Below the pieces are notes generated by a model. That model searched no databases. It was not told where the DNA came from and saw only the letters and a list, made by a program, of their open reading frames with translations. DNA of 39,017 bases from Acidobacteriota bacterium (GTDB lineage Bacteria; Acidobacteriota; Terriglobia; Terriglobales; Acidobacteriaceae). The stretch lies in the NCBI GenBank assembly GCA_021806005.1, contig JAJZDM010000027.1:1-39017 (forward strand). Direction: 5' to 3'. The translations under genes and the position numbers were made by a program. Shown here one piece after another: positions 16,816 through 26,200 of the stretch (position 1 is the first letter of the stretch; each line of letters begins with the position of its first letter).

Positions 16816-18177
16816 CGATCGACCTCTGAAGCACTCTCCGTCGTGATCATCGACGATAACCCGGGCAGCCTGGAGATGCTCTCCGCAGCCCTGGCACACA
16901 CGGAAGCAGCCGTCTACACCGCCTCCAGACCCGTCGACGGTCTGGCCCTGATCCAGAAGCACCGCCCCCGCCTGGTGGTCACCGATCTGGTAATGCCGGA
17001 GATGAGTGGACTGGAGCTTCTCCAGCACGTGGTCAACTTCGACTCCTCCATCGATGTCATTCTGATGACGGCCTACTACACGACAGAGACTGCCGTGGCT
17101 GCAATCCGCCAGGGAGCCGCCGACTATCTGCAAAAACCGGTCAAGATATCCATCCTGCGCCAACGCGTGGAGGCTCTGATCGAGTCCGCAAACCGCCGCA
17201 GAAGGGCCCAGGCGGGGGCGGCATCAGGCGTCCAGGACCTGGAGTTCGAAGACCTGCAGGCGAAGAGCGATGTCATGTGGAATCTCTTCGCCATGATCCA
17301 GCGCGTGGCGCCGCATTACCGCTCGATACTGATCCATGGCCCCACCGGTTCGGGAAAGGATCTGGTGGCCACCGCCATCCATCGGCGCAGCAGGGTGACT
17401 GGAAAGTTTGTGGTGCTGAACTGCTCCGCCGTTGTAGAGACACTCTTTGAGAGCGAGTTGTTTGGGCACGTTCGAGGAGCGTTTACCGGAGCGGACCGGG
17501 ACAAGACCGGACTCTTTGAACTTGCCAACGGCGGCACGCTGTTCCTGGACGAGATCGGGGATATGCCCCTGCCAACCCAGGCCAAGCTCCTGCGCGCCAT
17601 TCAGAACCAGGAGATTCTTCCCGTGGGTTCACTCACCGCACGGAAGGTGAATGTGCGGATCGTTGCCGCGACCCATCGCGATCTGCGGGCTGCTATCGCG
17701 GAGGGAAAGTTCCGGGAGGACCTTTACTACCGCCTGTCGATGGTCGAGCTTACCGTGCCCTCGCTCAAGGACCGTCCCGGAGACCTGGAGTTGCTGGCAA
17801 AGCACTTCGTTCGCAAGTTCAGCAGCGAGTTCTCCCGGCCTATCGAAGGCATCACTCAGCGCGCCCTGCGGGTCCTGGAGCGTTATGCCTGGCCCGGCAA
17901 CGTGCGCGAACTGGAACACATTATTGGTCGTGCGTGCATGCTGGCCGACGGCTCCATGCTTGATGTGGAAAACCTTCCCGAGAATATGGTTCGCACCGCC
18001 GTTCCACCGGCAGACAGCGGAGACAACGCTTCATCGCGGCTTGAGGAACAGGAAAGGCAACTGGTGATGGAGGCGCTTCGCTCCTCCGGGGGAAACCAGT
18101 CGGAGGCTGCCCGGCGTCTGGGGATCGGCCGCGATGCTCTGCGCTACAAGATCAAACGCTATGAGCTGAGCTCATAA
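16801..18177 (+). CDS. Sigma-54-dependent response regulator (NtrC/AtoC type)
   Basis: Two-component activator of 458 residues that remodels sigma-54 RNA polymerase. Receiver domain about 10-125, with the acidic pair D18/D19, phospho-acceptor D62 (VVTDLVMP) and K112. AAA+ domain about 150-385: Walker A GPTGSGKD at 180-187 (the usual last Glu is Asp), intact sigma-54 contact loop GAFTGA at 226-231, Walker B LFLDEIGD with D250/E251, and arginine-finger region [11 protein letters not shown] Fis-type helix-turn-helix at about 415-455 ends the protein ([20 protein letters not shown]). No Shine-Dalgarno precedes the start and the predicted TSS coincides with it, so translation may be leaderless. 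It converges on the histidine kinase/receiver pair, a likely partner. Confidence 0.93.
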   Translation: MMAVTRSTSEALSVVIIDDNPGSLEMLSAALAHTEAAVYTASRPVDGLALIQKHRPRLVVTDLVMPEMSGLELLQHVVNFDSSIDVILMTAYYTTETAVAAIRQGAADYLQKPVKISILRQRVEALIESANRRRRAQAGAASGVQDLEFEDLQAKSDVMWNLFAMIQRVAPHYRSILIHGPTGSGKDLVATAIHRRSRVTGKFVVLNCSAVVETLFESELFGHVRGAFTGADRDKTGLFELANGGTLFLDEIGDMPLPTQAKLLRAIQNQEILPVGSLTARKVNVRIVAATHRDLRAAIAEGKFREDLYYRLSMVELTVPSLKDRPGDLELLAKHFVRKFSSEFSRPIEGITQRALRVLERYAWPGNVRELEHIIGRACMLADGSMLDVENLPENMVRTAVPPADSGDNASSRLEEQERQLVMEALRSSGGNQSEAARRLGIGRDALRYKIKRYELSS

Positions 18178-18195
18178 GCCTTCTTGAAACTCCAG

Positions 18196-18233
18196 GGACG
18201 GTCTACTCTCGAATCCGTCCGCCCGGTGCGGGC
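18196..18233. terminator. Two adjacent hairpins between convergent signalling genes
   Basis: GGACGG (18196-18201) pairs with CCGTCC (18215-18220). Directly after it, GCCCG-GTG-CGGGC (18221-18233) forms a second short stem. They lie between the convergent activator and receiver genes, fitting a shared stop region. No T tract. Confidence 0.45.
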
Positions 18234-18254
18234 CGTCTGAACTCGCCCACTCTG

Positions 18255-18671
18255 CTATCTCTTTTCCAGCAGACACGCTACGCACTGGCGTAAGCGCCCG
18301 GGGTGAATTGGCTTGACCAGAAACTGGGTGAAGCCAGCTTGTGTCATCTGCTCCGGCATCACCTCCAGCAGTGCAGGCGCAAGCGCAACGATTGGAACCC
18401 GTTCAAACCCTGGAGAACCGCGCAGTGCTCTGGCGATCAAAAAGCCATCCAGCCTGGGCATCTTCAGGTCCAGAATCACCAGATCCGGCCTGACCTCCGT
18501 GGCCAGTTCCACAACCTGTTCGCCATCGCAGGCCTCAAAGACTTCATAGCCGCAGCGTTCCAGAATTGAGCGCAACAGGTCCCTGCTGCTCACGGCTCCA
18601 TCAGCTACGAGAATCCGTTGCGCTGCAGTCGGCTCGGCGCTTTGGGAACTATCTGGAAAACTGTCAGGCAC
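18255..18671 (-). CDS. Single-domain response regulator with degenerate active site
   Basis: 138-residue stand-alone receiver, no output domain. The phospho-acceptor D68 (LVILDLKMP) and K120 (LVKPIHP) are present. The acidic pair is D24-G25 in place of Asp-Asp, so one Mg ligand is missing, and the conserved Thr/Ser switch residue is A98 (IVALAPA). Phosphorylation may be weak or absent, or the protein may work as a phosphate sink or binding partner. Start is GTG 18671, fixed by an in-frame stop 12 bases upstream; no Shine-Dalgarno is seen. The first 18 residues are a Ser/Pro-rich lead. It follows the PAS histidine kinase by 44 bases, and that gap contains a Crp-like operator. Confidence 0.88.
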   Translation of the reverse strand: MPDSFPDSSQSAEPTAAQRILVADGAVSSRDLLRSILERCGYEVFEACDGEQVVELATEVRPDLVILDLKMPRLDGFLIARALRGSPGFERVPIVALAPALLEVMPEQMTQAGFTQFLVKPIHPGRLRQCVACLLEKR

Positions 18672-18704
18672 AGAACGAGATTAGGGAGTCGGAGCGCCAT
18701 AGAT

Positions 18705-18720
18705 TGTGATCCGAATCACA
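18705..18720. promoter_or_regulatory. Crp-like operator between histidine kinase and receiver
   Basis: TGTGATCCGAATCACA is a perfect palindrome with the same half-sites as the operator at 16613. It overlaps the last codons and stop of the kinase gene, and its centre is about 41.5 bases upstream of the receiver start codon. It suggests that the receiver has its own Crp/Fnr-controlled promoter. Confidence 0.65.
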
Positions 18721-20116
18721 CCTCGTTCAAGGAGTTGGTGGGTAGCGTGAAATGAAATCGTGTTCCACGGCCCAGTTCGCTCTCCACCCAGATGCGACCT
18801 CGCTGCATCTCCACCAGTTGCTTGCAGATGGCCAGTCCCAATCCGGTTCCTTCGCGCACCCCCACCGGTGGCAGCCCCACCTGATAGAACTTATCGAAGA
18901 TCCGGGTGCACTCCTCCGGGGCAATACCGATTCCGGTGTCTGCAACGGTCACCGTCACCCAGTCTCCCTCCATGGTGGCGTCGACCGAGACCTCCCCTCC
19001 CTGGTTGGTAAACTTCGCTCCGTTGCTCAGCAGATTGTAGAGAATCTGCCGGACGCGCACTGGATCGGCAGAGACCTCCACATCGAGATGTTCTCCCAGG
19101 GTGATCTTCACCGCTCTCGAGTCCGCATACGGCCGGATGGAATGAACCGCTTCGGTCACGATGGTCTGCAGATGCATCGATTCTGTGTGGAGATGAAGTC
19201 CACCAGCCTCTATGCGGCTCAGGTCGAGTACATCGTTAATCAAGTCCAGCAGATGCTCGGAGTCGGTATGAATGTGGCGTAGAAATCGACGCTGGGTCTC
19301 GTTGAGAGGACCCTCACCCTCCTCTTCAAGCAGTTCCGTGAAGCCAATAATGGTGTGCAGCGGGGTGCGAAGCTCATGGCTGATGCTGGCCATGAACTCA
19401 CTCTTGAGCAGGTTCAGGCGCTCTGCCTCCTTCTGCCGGGCCTCCAGTTCGGTCATGTAGCTCTCCTGGAGTGTCCGCACGCGCTGCTCGGTCTGCTTTC
19501 TTTCTGTGACGTCACGAATCACGGCGGTTACGTGGACGCCCTCCTCAGTCTGGATGGGGCTGAGGCTGATCTCCACGGGAAACGTGCTTCCGTCCTTGCG
19601 CCGAGCGGAGAGATCAAGTCCCAGACCCATCGGCCGGGTGCGTCCGGCAGCAGCAAACTGGTGGCGGTGTTGTGCGTGTGCGTGGCGATCTGCTGCGGGG
19701 ACAAGCGCGTCCACATTGGATCCGATGAACTCTTCGCGAGAGTAGCCGAACATCAGTTCGGCGCTGCGATTGGCGATCAGTATCCTGCCGGACTGGTCAA
19801 TCTGCAAGATCCCGTCGGGCGCATGTTCGAAGACCTCCCGAAACTGCCGTTCGGCCAGCATCAAGGCCCGCGTATCGGGCTGCTGTTTCCTGCTCGCCCT
19901 GGCTCCAGATGGTGGAGAGTCCTTTTCGGTCTTTTCCACGATCTCAGCGGAGGGCTGAGGAGAATCCGTGGGGGAGATGCCGGTTGAATCGGGAAGACCT
20001 TTGCTCATGGGAGAAGTCCGCTGTGTAGCACAAAATGGTTTGCTGCCAGGCTCGATAGCGGCTTGGCTGGGTTTGGGTCCAAACAAATCCTCAATTTTCT
20101 GAAACGCTGTCGGCAA
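18716..20116 (-). CDS. PAS-domain sensor histidine kinase, soluble
   Basis: 466 residues. N-terminal 85 residues are low-complexity; a PAS domain covers about 88-205 (FREVFEHAPDGILQID to AVIRDVTERK) and a short coiled coil 205-240. HisKA has the phosphorylated H247 (SISHELRTPLH). HATPase_c has N365 (NLLSNGAKFT), G1 VADTGIGI, F box FDKFYQ and G2 GTGLGLAI. There is no membrane segment, so the signal is cytoplasmic; no haem or flavin signature could be read in the PAS. Start is uncertain: TTG at 20116 or ATG at 20008, neither with a ribosome site; the choice only changes disordered residues. It lies upstream of the degenerate receiver and converges with the sigma-54 activator, so it may phosphorylate either. 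Confidence 0.9.
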   Translation of the reverse strand: MPTAFQKIEDLFGPKPSQAAIEPGSKPFCATQRTSPMSKGLPDSTGISPTDSPQPSAEIVEKTEKDSPPSGARASRKQQPDTRALMLAERQFREVFEHAPDGILQIDQSGRILIANRSAELMFGYSREEFIGSNVDALVPAADRHAHAQHRHQFAAAGRTRPMGLGLDLSARRKDGSTFPVEISLSPIQTEEGVHVTAVIRDVTERKQTEQRVRTLQESYMTELEARQKEAERLNLLKSEFMASISHELRTPLHTIIGFTELLEEEGEGPLNETQRRFLRHIHTDSEHLLDLINDVLDLSRIEAGGLHLHTESMHLQTIVTEAVHSIRPYADSRAVKITLGEHLDVEVSADPVRVRQILYNLLSNGAKFTNQGGEVSVDATMEGDWVTVTVADTGIGIAPEECTRIFDKFYQVGLPPVGVREGTGLGLAICKQLVEMQRGRIWVESELGRGTRFHFTLPTNSLNEV

Positions 20117-20240
20117 GGTTAGTCTAGAGCATTTTTCCAGTTACCGGGCCTTGCCTCGCCGGGGACCGCGCCCGGCAACGTCGAGACCTCGCGTTGGAAC
20201 TGCAGAAGGATGCATCCGGCGCACTGCCCGGTGCCTGGCC

Positions 20241-23099
20241 TTATCGGGCACGGGCGTTTAGCTGATCCAGAACCTGCTTCAGGGCATCGAGCTTCTCTCC
20301 GGCGGCGGCCAACTTCCCGGCGGCGGTGAGGCGCTGGTAATCAGAGAAGTCCTGGCTGGCCTGGAGGATGAGGGAGTTGATCGAAGCCTGTGGCGCTGCC
20401 CCAGGCGGGAGATTGGCAGGAAGGTTCGGTGCGGCGGGTGCGGCCTGCGCTGTCTCGGTGACGGTGAGCGACGATGGCTCACCGGCAAAGAGCGCCGCTA
20501 ACGCCGACGAAAAGTTGGGGCCGTAGGCGAGCCGATCCTGCAGCGCCAGCACCACAAGGCGCAGCTCCGGCATGGGGCTTTCTTGCGCCTGAAGATAGAT
20601 AGGCTCGGCGTAGAGCAGCGCCTTGCCAGAGGGGATCACCAGCAGACTTCCCCGCAGAACGTGTGAACCCTGCTGGTTCCAGAGGGTGAGTTGTCCTGAG
20701 AGTTGCGCATTCTGGTCGATACGGGCTTCGATCTGCTGGGGTCCATCCACCAGGCGTGTCTTGGGGAAGTCATACACTACCCCTGTGCCGTAGTGTGCCC
20801 CATCGCAACGACCGGCGATCCAGCCGATCAGGTTGTTGCGGTTGGCCGGCGTAAACGGCAGTATCTCCACAAACTCCGCCTTGGTTTCGCCGGGGAGTTT
20901 CATCAGAACAAAGTTTGGTTGCACCGGCAGCATCGCCTGGTTTCCGTCCGCGTCCAGGCTGTTCTCGGTGGCGACGGTCCACAGATCCTCCCGGTTGAAG
21001 AAGACCTCCGGATCGGTCATGTGATACAGGCCATAGACCTCAGACTGCAACTTGAAGATCGTCTCCGGATACCGGACATGGCGGCGCAGATCCGTGGGCA
21101 TTGAGGAGGCGTCCTGGAAGAGCGAGGGGAAGATGCGACGGTAGGCGCCCAGGACCGGATCCGATGGATCGAATACGTAAAAGGTAGTTGTGCCGTTATA
21201 GGCGTCTACCACCGCCTTGACGCTGTTGCGCATGTAGTTGATGGAGTCGTCATCGAGCGCGTAGTGGGTGGATTCAGGGTAACTGTCCGAGGTGGTGTAG
21301 GCGTCCATGATCCAGAACAACCTTCCTTTGTCCCCCACTACCAGATAGGGATCTGCGTCGAAGGTGAGGAAGGGAGCCAGCGCCGCTACGCGGTCTCCGA
21401 TGCTGCGGCGCATCAAAAGCCTGCTATCTGGCCTGATGTCATCACTGAAGGGCAGTTTACCCAAGTCCCCCTCGTAGATGGACAGGAGCAGGCGTCGCAG
21501 AAAGCCGCCCAGAACAACGCCGCCACTGCCCCGATAGGAGGTAAAGTTGTTGCCCTGGCCCTGGGGATAATCAAACTCCTGCTGGCGGGTCTTGACGTAG
21601 ACATCCGTGTTGGTGCGCTCGCCGAAGTAGATCTCCGGGCGGGTAACGTTCAGGCCGGGAACCGTGCTCTGGACAGGCATATTGCTCAAAAGGAACTCCG
21701 GGAGTCCCTCCGGGGTAAATCCGTTCACGGTGTTCATGGTGACGCCGTAACCGTGGGTGTAGGTGAGGCGCTCATTGATCCAGTTACGGCTGCTGACAGG
21801 TAGCCGATCCACGTTCAGTTCACGGGCGGCCAGCATCACCTCACGGGTGGCGCCATTCAGGTTGTAGCGGTCGATATCAATATCGGGAAAGTCGTAGTAG
21901 GTTCGAATCTCCTGGACCTGGCGCAGGGTATCCTGCAGCGCGTGCCAGTCCCACAGTCGAATGTTCTCCAGCGTGGGCTGGTTGTTGGCCGGGTCTGCTG
22001 CATCGATGGTGGTTTCGGCAGGAAACTCCTGCTGGAAGAAGCGATCCAGACCGAAGGCCCGACGCGTCGCCTGGATGTTCCGGGAGATGTAGGGAGTCTC
22101 TCGATCCAGTTCATTGGGTTTGACCACAAAGCTGGCCACATACCAGCCGATAAGCCCAAGGGCGATATAACTGATCCCCGCTGGAGCAATGGCCAAAGCG
22201 AGGTTACGGCCGCTGGGAAGGCGAATCGCATTGGTTGCTGCCAGGATGGCGCCCACTAGCAAAGCCGCGCTGACCAGAAGCAGGCCGTAGCTACTGATGT
22301 GCGCATCGGTATAGTTGATACCGTCGAAGATGGTGTGATGCTGCAGCACGAGGTGGTAGCGGCTGACGAAGACCATCATGGCTACCACCAGCAGCAGAAA
22401 GGCGATCCCCAGCGACAGTCCCTGCCAGGGTGAGCCGGGCATACCGGCCTGGCGCGCGTCCAGGTCATCCTTGCGCAGCGCGCGGGTGCTGCTGGTGATC
22501 ACGAAGTAGAGGGCAGCGGCGGCGCAGACGGCCAGCGCCAGGGTGAGAAGCCAGTCATTGAGCAGGTCCCAGGCGGGAAGGGTGAAGAGATAGAAGTTGA
22601 GAGACCGCCCAAAGATGGGATCGGCCAGGCCGTCGGCCGCGGGTGGGGCGTACCGGAAGAGTGCCAGGGTCGGCCAGTCCGCCACCAGCGTGGCGCCAGA
22701 GAGGAGAGCCACAAGCACGGATGCTACCAGGGAGACGATCCGAAGAACGGGTTCCACCGAGACCTGAAAACTCTGGCCGGAGAGGACGATCGTCTGGGAG
22801 CCGGGAAGGTCCTGGCGGTGCATCCGAAGCAGGGCCCCAAAGGCCAGCAGGAGGACCACGAAGGTGATCAGGGCCACTGCGGAGAAGATCCCAGCCTGCA
22901 GCAGGATCATCCTCCAGTAAACCGCCCCGTAGCCGAGCGAGTCGAACCAGAGAAGGTTGGCCCAGGAAGAGAGGAGGGAGCCAGCGCTGAAGATGAGGCC
23001 CAGCAGGACCATGCCGGCAAGGATCTGCGCAGGACGCCGCCAGGAACGCCGGGGCCGCGGGTCAAACCGCCGTTGCTGTGAATCGATCGTATAAGCCAA
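20241..23099 (-). CDS. UPF0182 family membrane protein
   Basis: About 952 residues. The N-terminal third holds about seven hydrophobic segments (from QILAGMVLLGLIFSAG to ISYIALGLIGWYVASFVV). Next comes the family signature around KPNELDRETPYISRNIQATRRAFGLD and a large, probably periplasmic domain, with a short helical C-terminus after an A/P-rich linker. The function of UPF0182 is not established. The frame is open to 23285, but the first 62 codons overlap the divergent GH13 gene and have no family character. The TTG at 23099 has GGAGG five bases upstream, so I use it. A TACAAT -10-like element lies at 23156-23161. The kinase gene follows 124 bases later on the same strand; that gap has only weak inverted repeats. 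Confidence 0.9.
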   Translation of the reverse strand: MAYTIDSQQRRFDPRPRRSWRRPAQILAGMVLLGLIFSAGSLLSSWANLLWFDSLGYGAVYWRMILLQAGIFSAVALITFVVLLLAFGALLRMHRQDLPGSQTIVLSGQSFQVSVEPVLRIVSLVASVLVALLSGATLVADWPTLALFRYAPPAADGLADPIFGRSLNFYLFTLPAWDLLNDWLLTLALAVCAAAALYFVITSSTRALRKDDLDARQAGMPGSPWQGLSLGIAFLLLVVAMMVFVSRYHLVLQHHTIFDGINYTDAHISSYGLLLVSAALLVGAILAATNAIRLPSGRNLALAIAPAGISYIALGLIGWYVASFVVKPNELDRETPYISRNIQATRRAFGLDRFFQQEFPAETTIDAADPANNQPTLENIRLWDWHALQDTLRQVQEIRTYYDFPDIDIDRYNLNGATREVMLAARELNVDRLPVSSRNWINERLTYTHGYGVTMNTVNGFTPEGLPEFLLSNMPVQSTVPGLNVTRPEIYFGERTNTDVYVKTRQQEFDYPQGQGNNFTSYRGSGGVVLGGFLRRLLLSIYEGDLGKLPFSDDIRPDSRLLMRRSIGDRVAALAPFLTFDADPYLVVGDKGRLFWIMDAYTTSDSYPESTHYALDDDSINYMRNSVKAVVDAYNGTTTFYVFDPSDPVLGAYRRIFPSLFQDASSMPTDLRRHVRYPETIFKLQSEVYGLYHMTDPEVFFNREDLWTVATENSLDADGNQAMLPVQPNFVLMKLPGETKAEFVEILPFTPANRNNLIGWIAGRCDGAHYGTGVVYDFPKTRLVDGPQQIEARIDQNAQLSGQLTLWNQQGSHVLRGSLLVIPSGKALLYAEPIYLQAQESPMPELRLVVLALQDRLAYGPNFSSALAALFAGEPSSLTVTETAQAAPAAPNLPANLPPGAAPQASINSLILQASQDFSDYQRLTAAGKLAAAGEKLDALKQVLDQLNARAR

Positions 23100-23266
23100 G
23101 TTCCCTCCGTGGGAGGTGTTCGTTGCGAGTTCAGGCTCCCTCGCCGGCCATGAAGATTGTACAAGCGGAGCAAGGGACGCTGGAAACCAGCCTCCCGGAG
23201 TAACATCTGTGAAGAAACAACTATAGTGTGGTGGCGGGAAAATCTGGCTGGAGAGTTTAACCCTGG

Positions 23267-26200
23267 ATGGAATTTCATATCTCAAGATCGATCCGTGAGA
23301 GGCTGAACCTCGATGAGGTACTGTTCAGTTTTACCGGGAATGTCATCTTTGCAAACGTTGCAGCCGCGCGAAGGCTGGCGGACGGGCTGAATGCTGTACG
23401 CGAAACGGAAGCGGCGGAGACATCCCTGGAGCCCGGAGCCCCGGCTCTACCGCCCATCGTCCATGCCGGCGCCCTTTTCGCCATGGGTCTCATCGATGAA
23501 CTCAGCCACGCCCTGGTCGCACGGTATCGGCAGCAACAGGACCCGGCGGTGATGTCTGAAGCCATGCGATGGCTGGCAGCAGAGATCACGCCGGCGGAGA
23601 GCGATCGGCTGCTGCTCCAGTTCGTAAGCGAGTTCCCTACCGTCGACGTCTACCAGGGTCAGCGGACGGAACGACAGTGGCTCCAGAGCAGTTCCGATGG
23701 ACGGCCGAATATCGAAGTTGCGTTTGAAGAACTGCTGCTTTTGTGGATCGCCAACAGCAATCCGGCGTTCAAGCCGTTCCGGCGTCTGTTTGGCGACAAA
23801 CTTCTGCAGGAGAAGACCGCCTATCGGCGAGCCACACAACAGATTCCATCTTTTTTCATCGGACGACCGAAGATCTCTTCCAGCCTCGGTAGTCTGCTGG
23901 ATGCCCTGCGAGCCCCCATGCTGGCCTCTCCAGATTCCCTGACCGGGCAACTGGACTACATTATCCAGGCCTGGGCCGAGATCCTGGGCGAGGACCTGAA
24001 GCGTGTGCTGCTGGCCGTGGATGTGCTGCGCGAGGAGGAACTCGCCATCTGGATGCAGTTTCATCCTGCCGGACCGGACTGGCATCGGCATGCGCCTCCG
24101 GGCCGTGGCAATGAGGGGTTTCTGGGAGACGAGTACGTAGGCTGGGATGCAGAACTGCGGCGCCGGGAGCAAGCTCCACTGATCGAGTATGAAGCTTTCA
24201 GCGCGGACCAGGCCTGGATGCCCAACGTGGTGCTGATCGCCAAGAGCACGTATGTGTGGCTTGAACAGCTCTCCAAGAAGTATCAGCGGCACATCCACCG
24301 GTTGGACCATATCCCGGACGAGGAGTTGCGGCTGCTCTCCGACCGCGGCATCACCGGATTGTGGCTGATTGGACTCTGGGAACGGAGCAGGGCCTCAAAG
24401 ACCATCAAGCGGCTGCGAGGCAATCGCGAGGCGGTGGCATCAGCCTACTCGCTGCGGGACTACTCCATCGCTCAGGACCTGGGCGGCGAGGAAGCCTTCG
24501 AGAATCTGCGCTATCGCGCCGCCATGGCCGGGCTGCGCCTGGCCAGCGATATGGTTCCCAATCACATGGGCATCGACTCCTCCTGGGTCATCGAACATCC
24601 CGAGTGGTTCCTCTCGCGCTGGGATAGTCCTTATCCCGCCTACCGCTTCGATGGGCCGGATCTCTCCACAGACAGCCGCGTTGAGATCAAGATCGAGGAT
24701 CACTACTACGATCAGACGGACGCCGCGGTAGTCTTCCGCCTGCACCACCATCGCCAGGGCGTGACTCGCTTCCTCTACCACGGCAACGATGGCACCATGT
24801 TTGCGTGGAACGATACGGCGCAACTGGACTACTCCAGGGCCGAGGTGCGTGAGCACGTCATCCAGGTCATCCTCAGCGTCGCCCGGAGATTTCCCATCAT
24901 CCGTTTTGATGCCGCGATGGTGCTGGCCAAACGTCACGTGCAGCGGCTCTGGTTCCCCTTGCCCGGAGCGGGAGGATCCATCCCCTCGCGCGCCGAGTCC
25001 GCCATCTCGCAGGAGGCCTTCGATGCGCTGATGCCACATGAGTTCTGGCGGGAGGTGGTCGACCGCGTGGCGGCGGAGGTTCCTGGAACGCTGCTGCTGG
25101 CAGAGGCATTCTGGTTGCTGGAGGGATACTTTGTACGCACCCTGGGAATGCATCGCGTGTACAACAGCGCCTTCATGAACATGCTCCGTGATGAAGAGAA
25201 TGCGAAGTACAGGTCGTATCTCAAGAAGACGGTCGAGTTTGACCCCGACATCCTGAAGCGCTACGTGAACTTCATGAGCAATCCGGACGAACGCACCGCA
25301 ATCGACCAGTTCGGATGGGGCGACAAGTACTTTGGGGTCTGTGTGCTCCTGGCCACGCTTCCCGGGCTTCCCATGTTCGGGCATGGCCAGATCGAAGGCT
25401 TCACCGAGCGCTACGGGATGGACTTCAAGCAGGCCCGTCTGGATGAACAGCAGAATGAAGGACTCATGGCGCGGCATCAGCAGTTGATCGCTCCGCTGTT
25501 GAAGAACCGGCGGCTATTTGCCGAAAGTGCGGACTTTGTCCTGTACGACTTCTGGACCGGCTACGGCACGGTAGACGAGAACGTCTTTGCCTACTCCAAC
25601 CTGTGCGAGGATCAGCGGGCGTTGATTCTGTACAACAATCGCTATGGTTCAACTCTGGGGACCATCAAGAGCTCTGTGGGATTTCTGGACAAGCAAAGCG
25701 GAACGCTGCGGCAGAAGAGCCTGTTTGAGGGCATGCGCCTTCCCGGTGATGAGAACGCCATCCTGGCCTACCGGGATGCAGCACTGGGACTGGAGTACCT
25801 GCGCCGCGCCAGCGACTTTCGCGATCATGGCCTCACCCTGGAGTTGCGCGGATACCAGCATACGGTCCTTCTGCATTGGCGCCATCTGCAGCCCTCTGAG
25901 GCTTATCCCTGGGACAGACTGTGCGACGCGCTGCACGGCACCGGCGTCTACAACCTGGATGAGGCGCTCTCGCAACTTCGGCTACAGCCATTGGTGGATA
26001 TTCTCCATCGAACCATCAGCGAGGGGACGATTCGTGGGTTTGTGATCGCAGCCTATTCGACTCTGACCCAGGAGTTGGAACGGGAGAATCAGATAGATTC
26101 GCAGCCCGACAAGCCCCAGCGCGCAGCCGCAAAGCGCAGCAAGAAGAACGTGCCATTGGAGCCTTTGACCGCCGGGCCGGAGATCTCAGTGCGACAAGAG

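Noticed and set aside
20178-20250. Terminator after the UPF0182 gene
   Set aside because: The only stem (CCCGTGCC with GGCACCGGG) contains a bulge, overlaps the coding end and lacks a T tract.
24440-25477. Minus-strand frame opposite the GH13 catalytic barrel
   Set aside because: The plus strand carries all four GH13 conserved regions here; the antisense frame is a by-product of composition.
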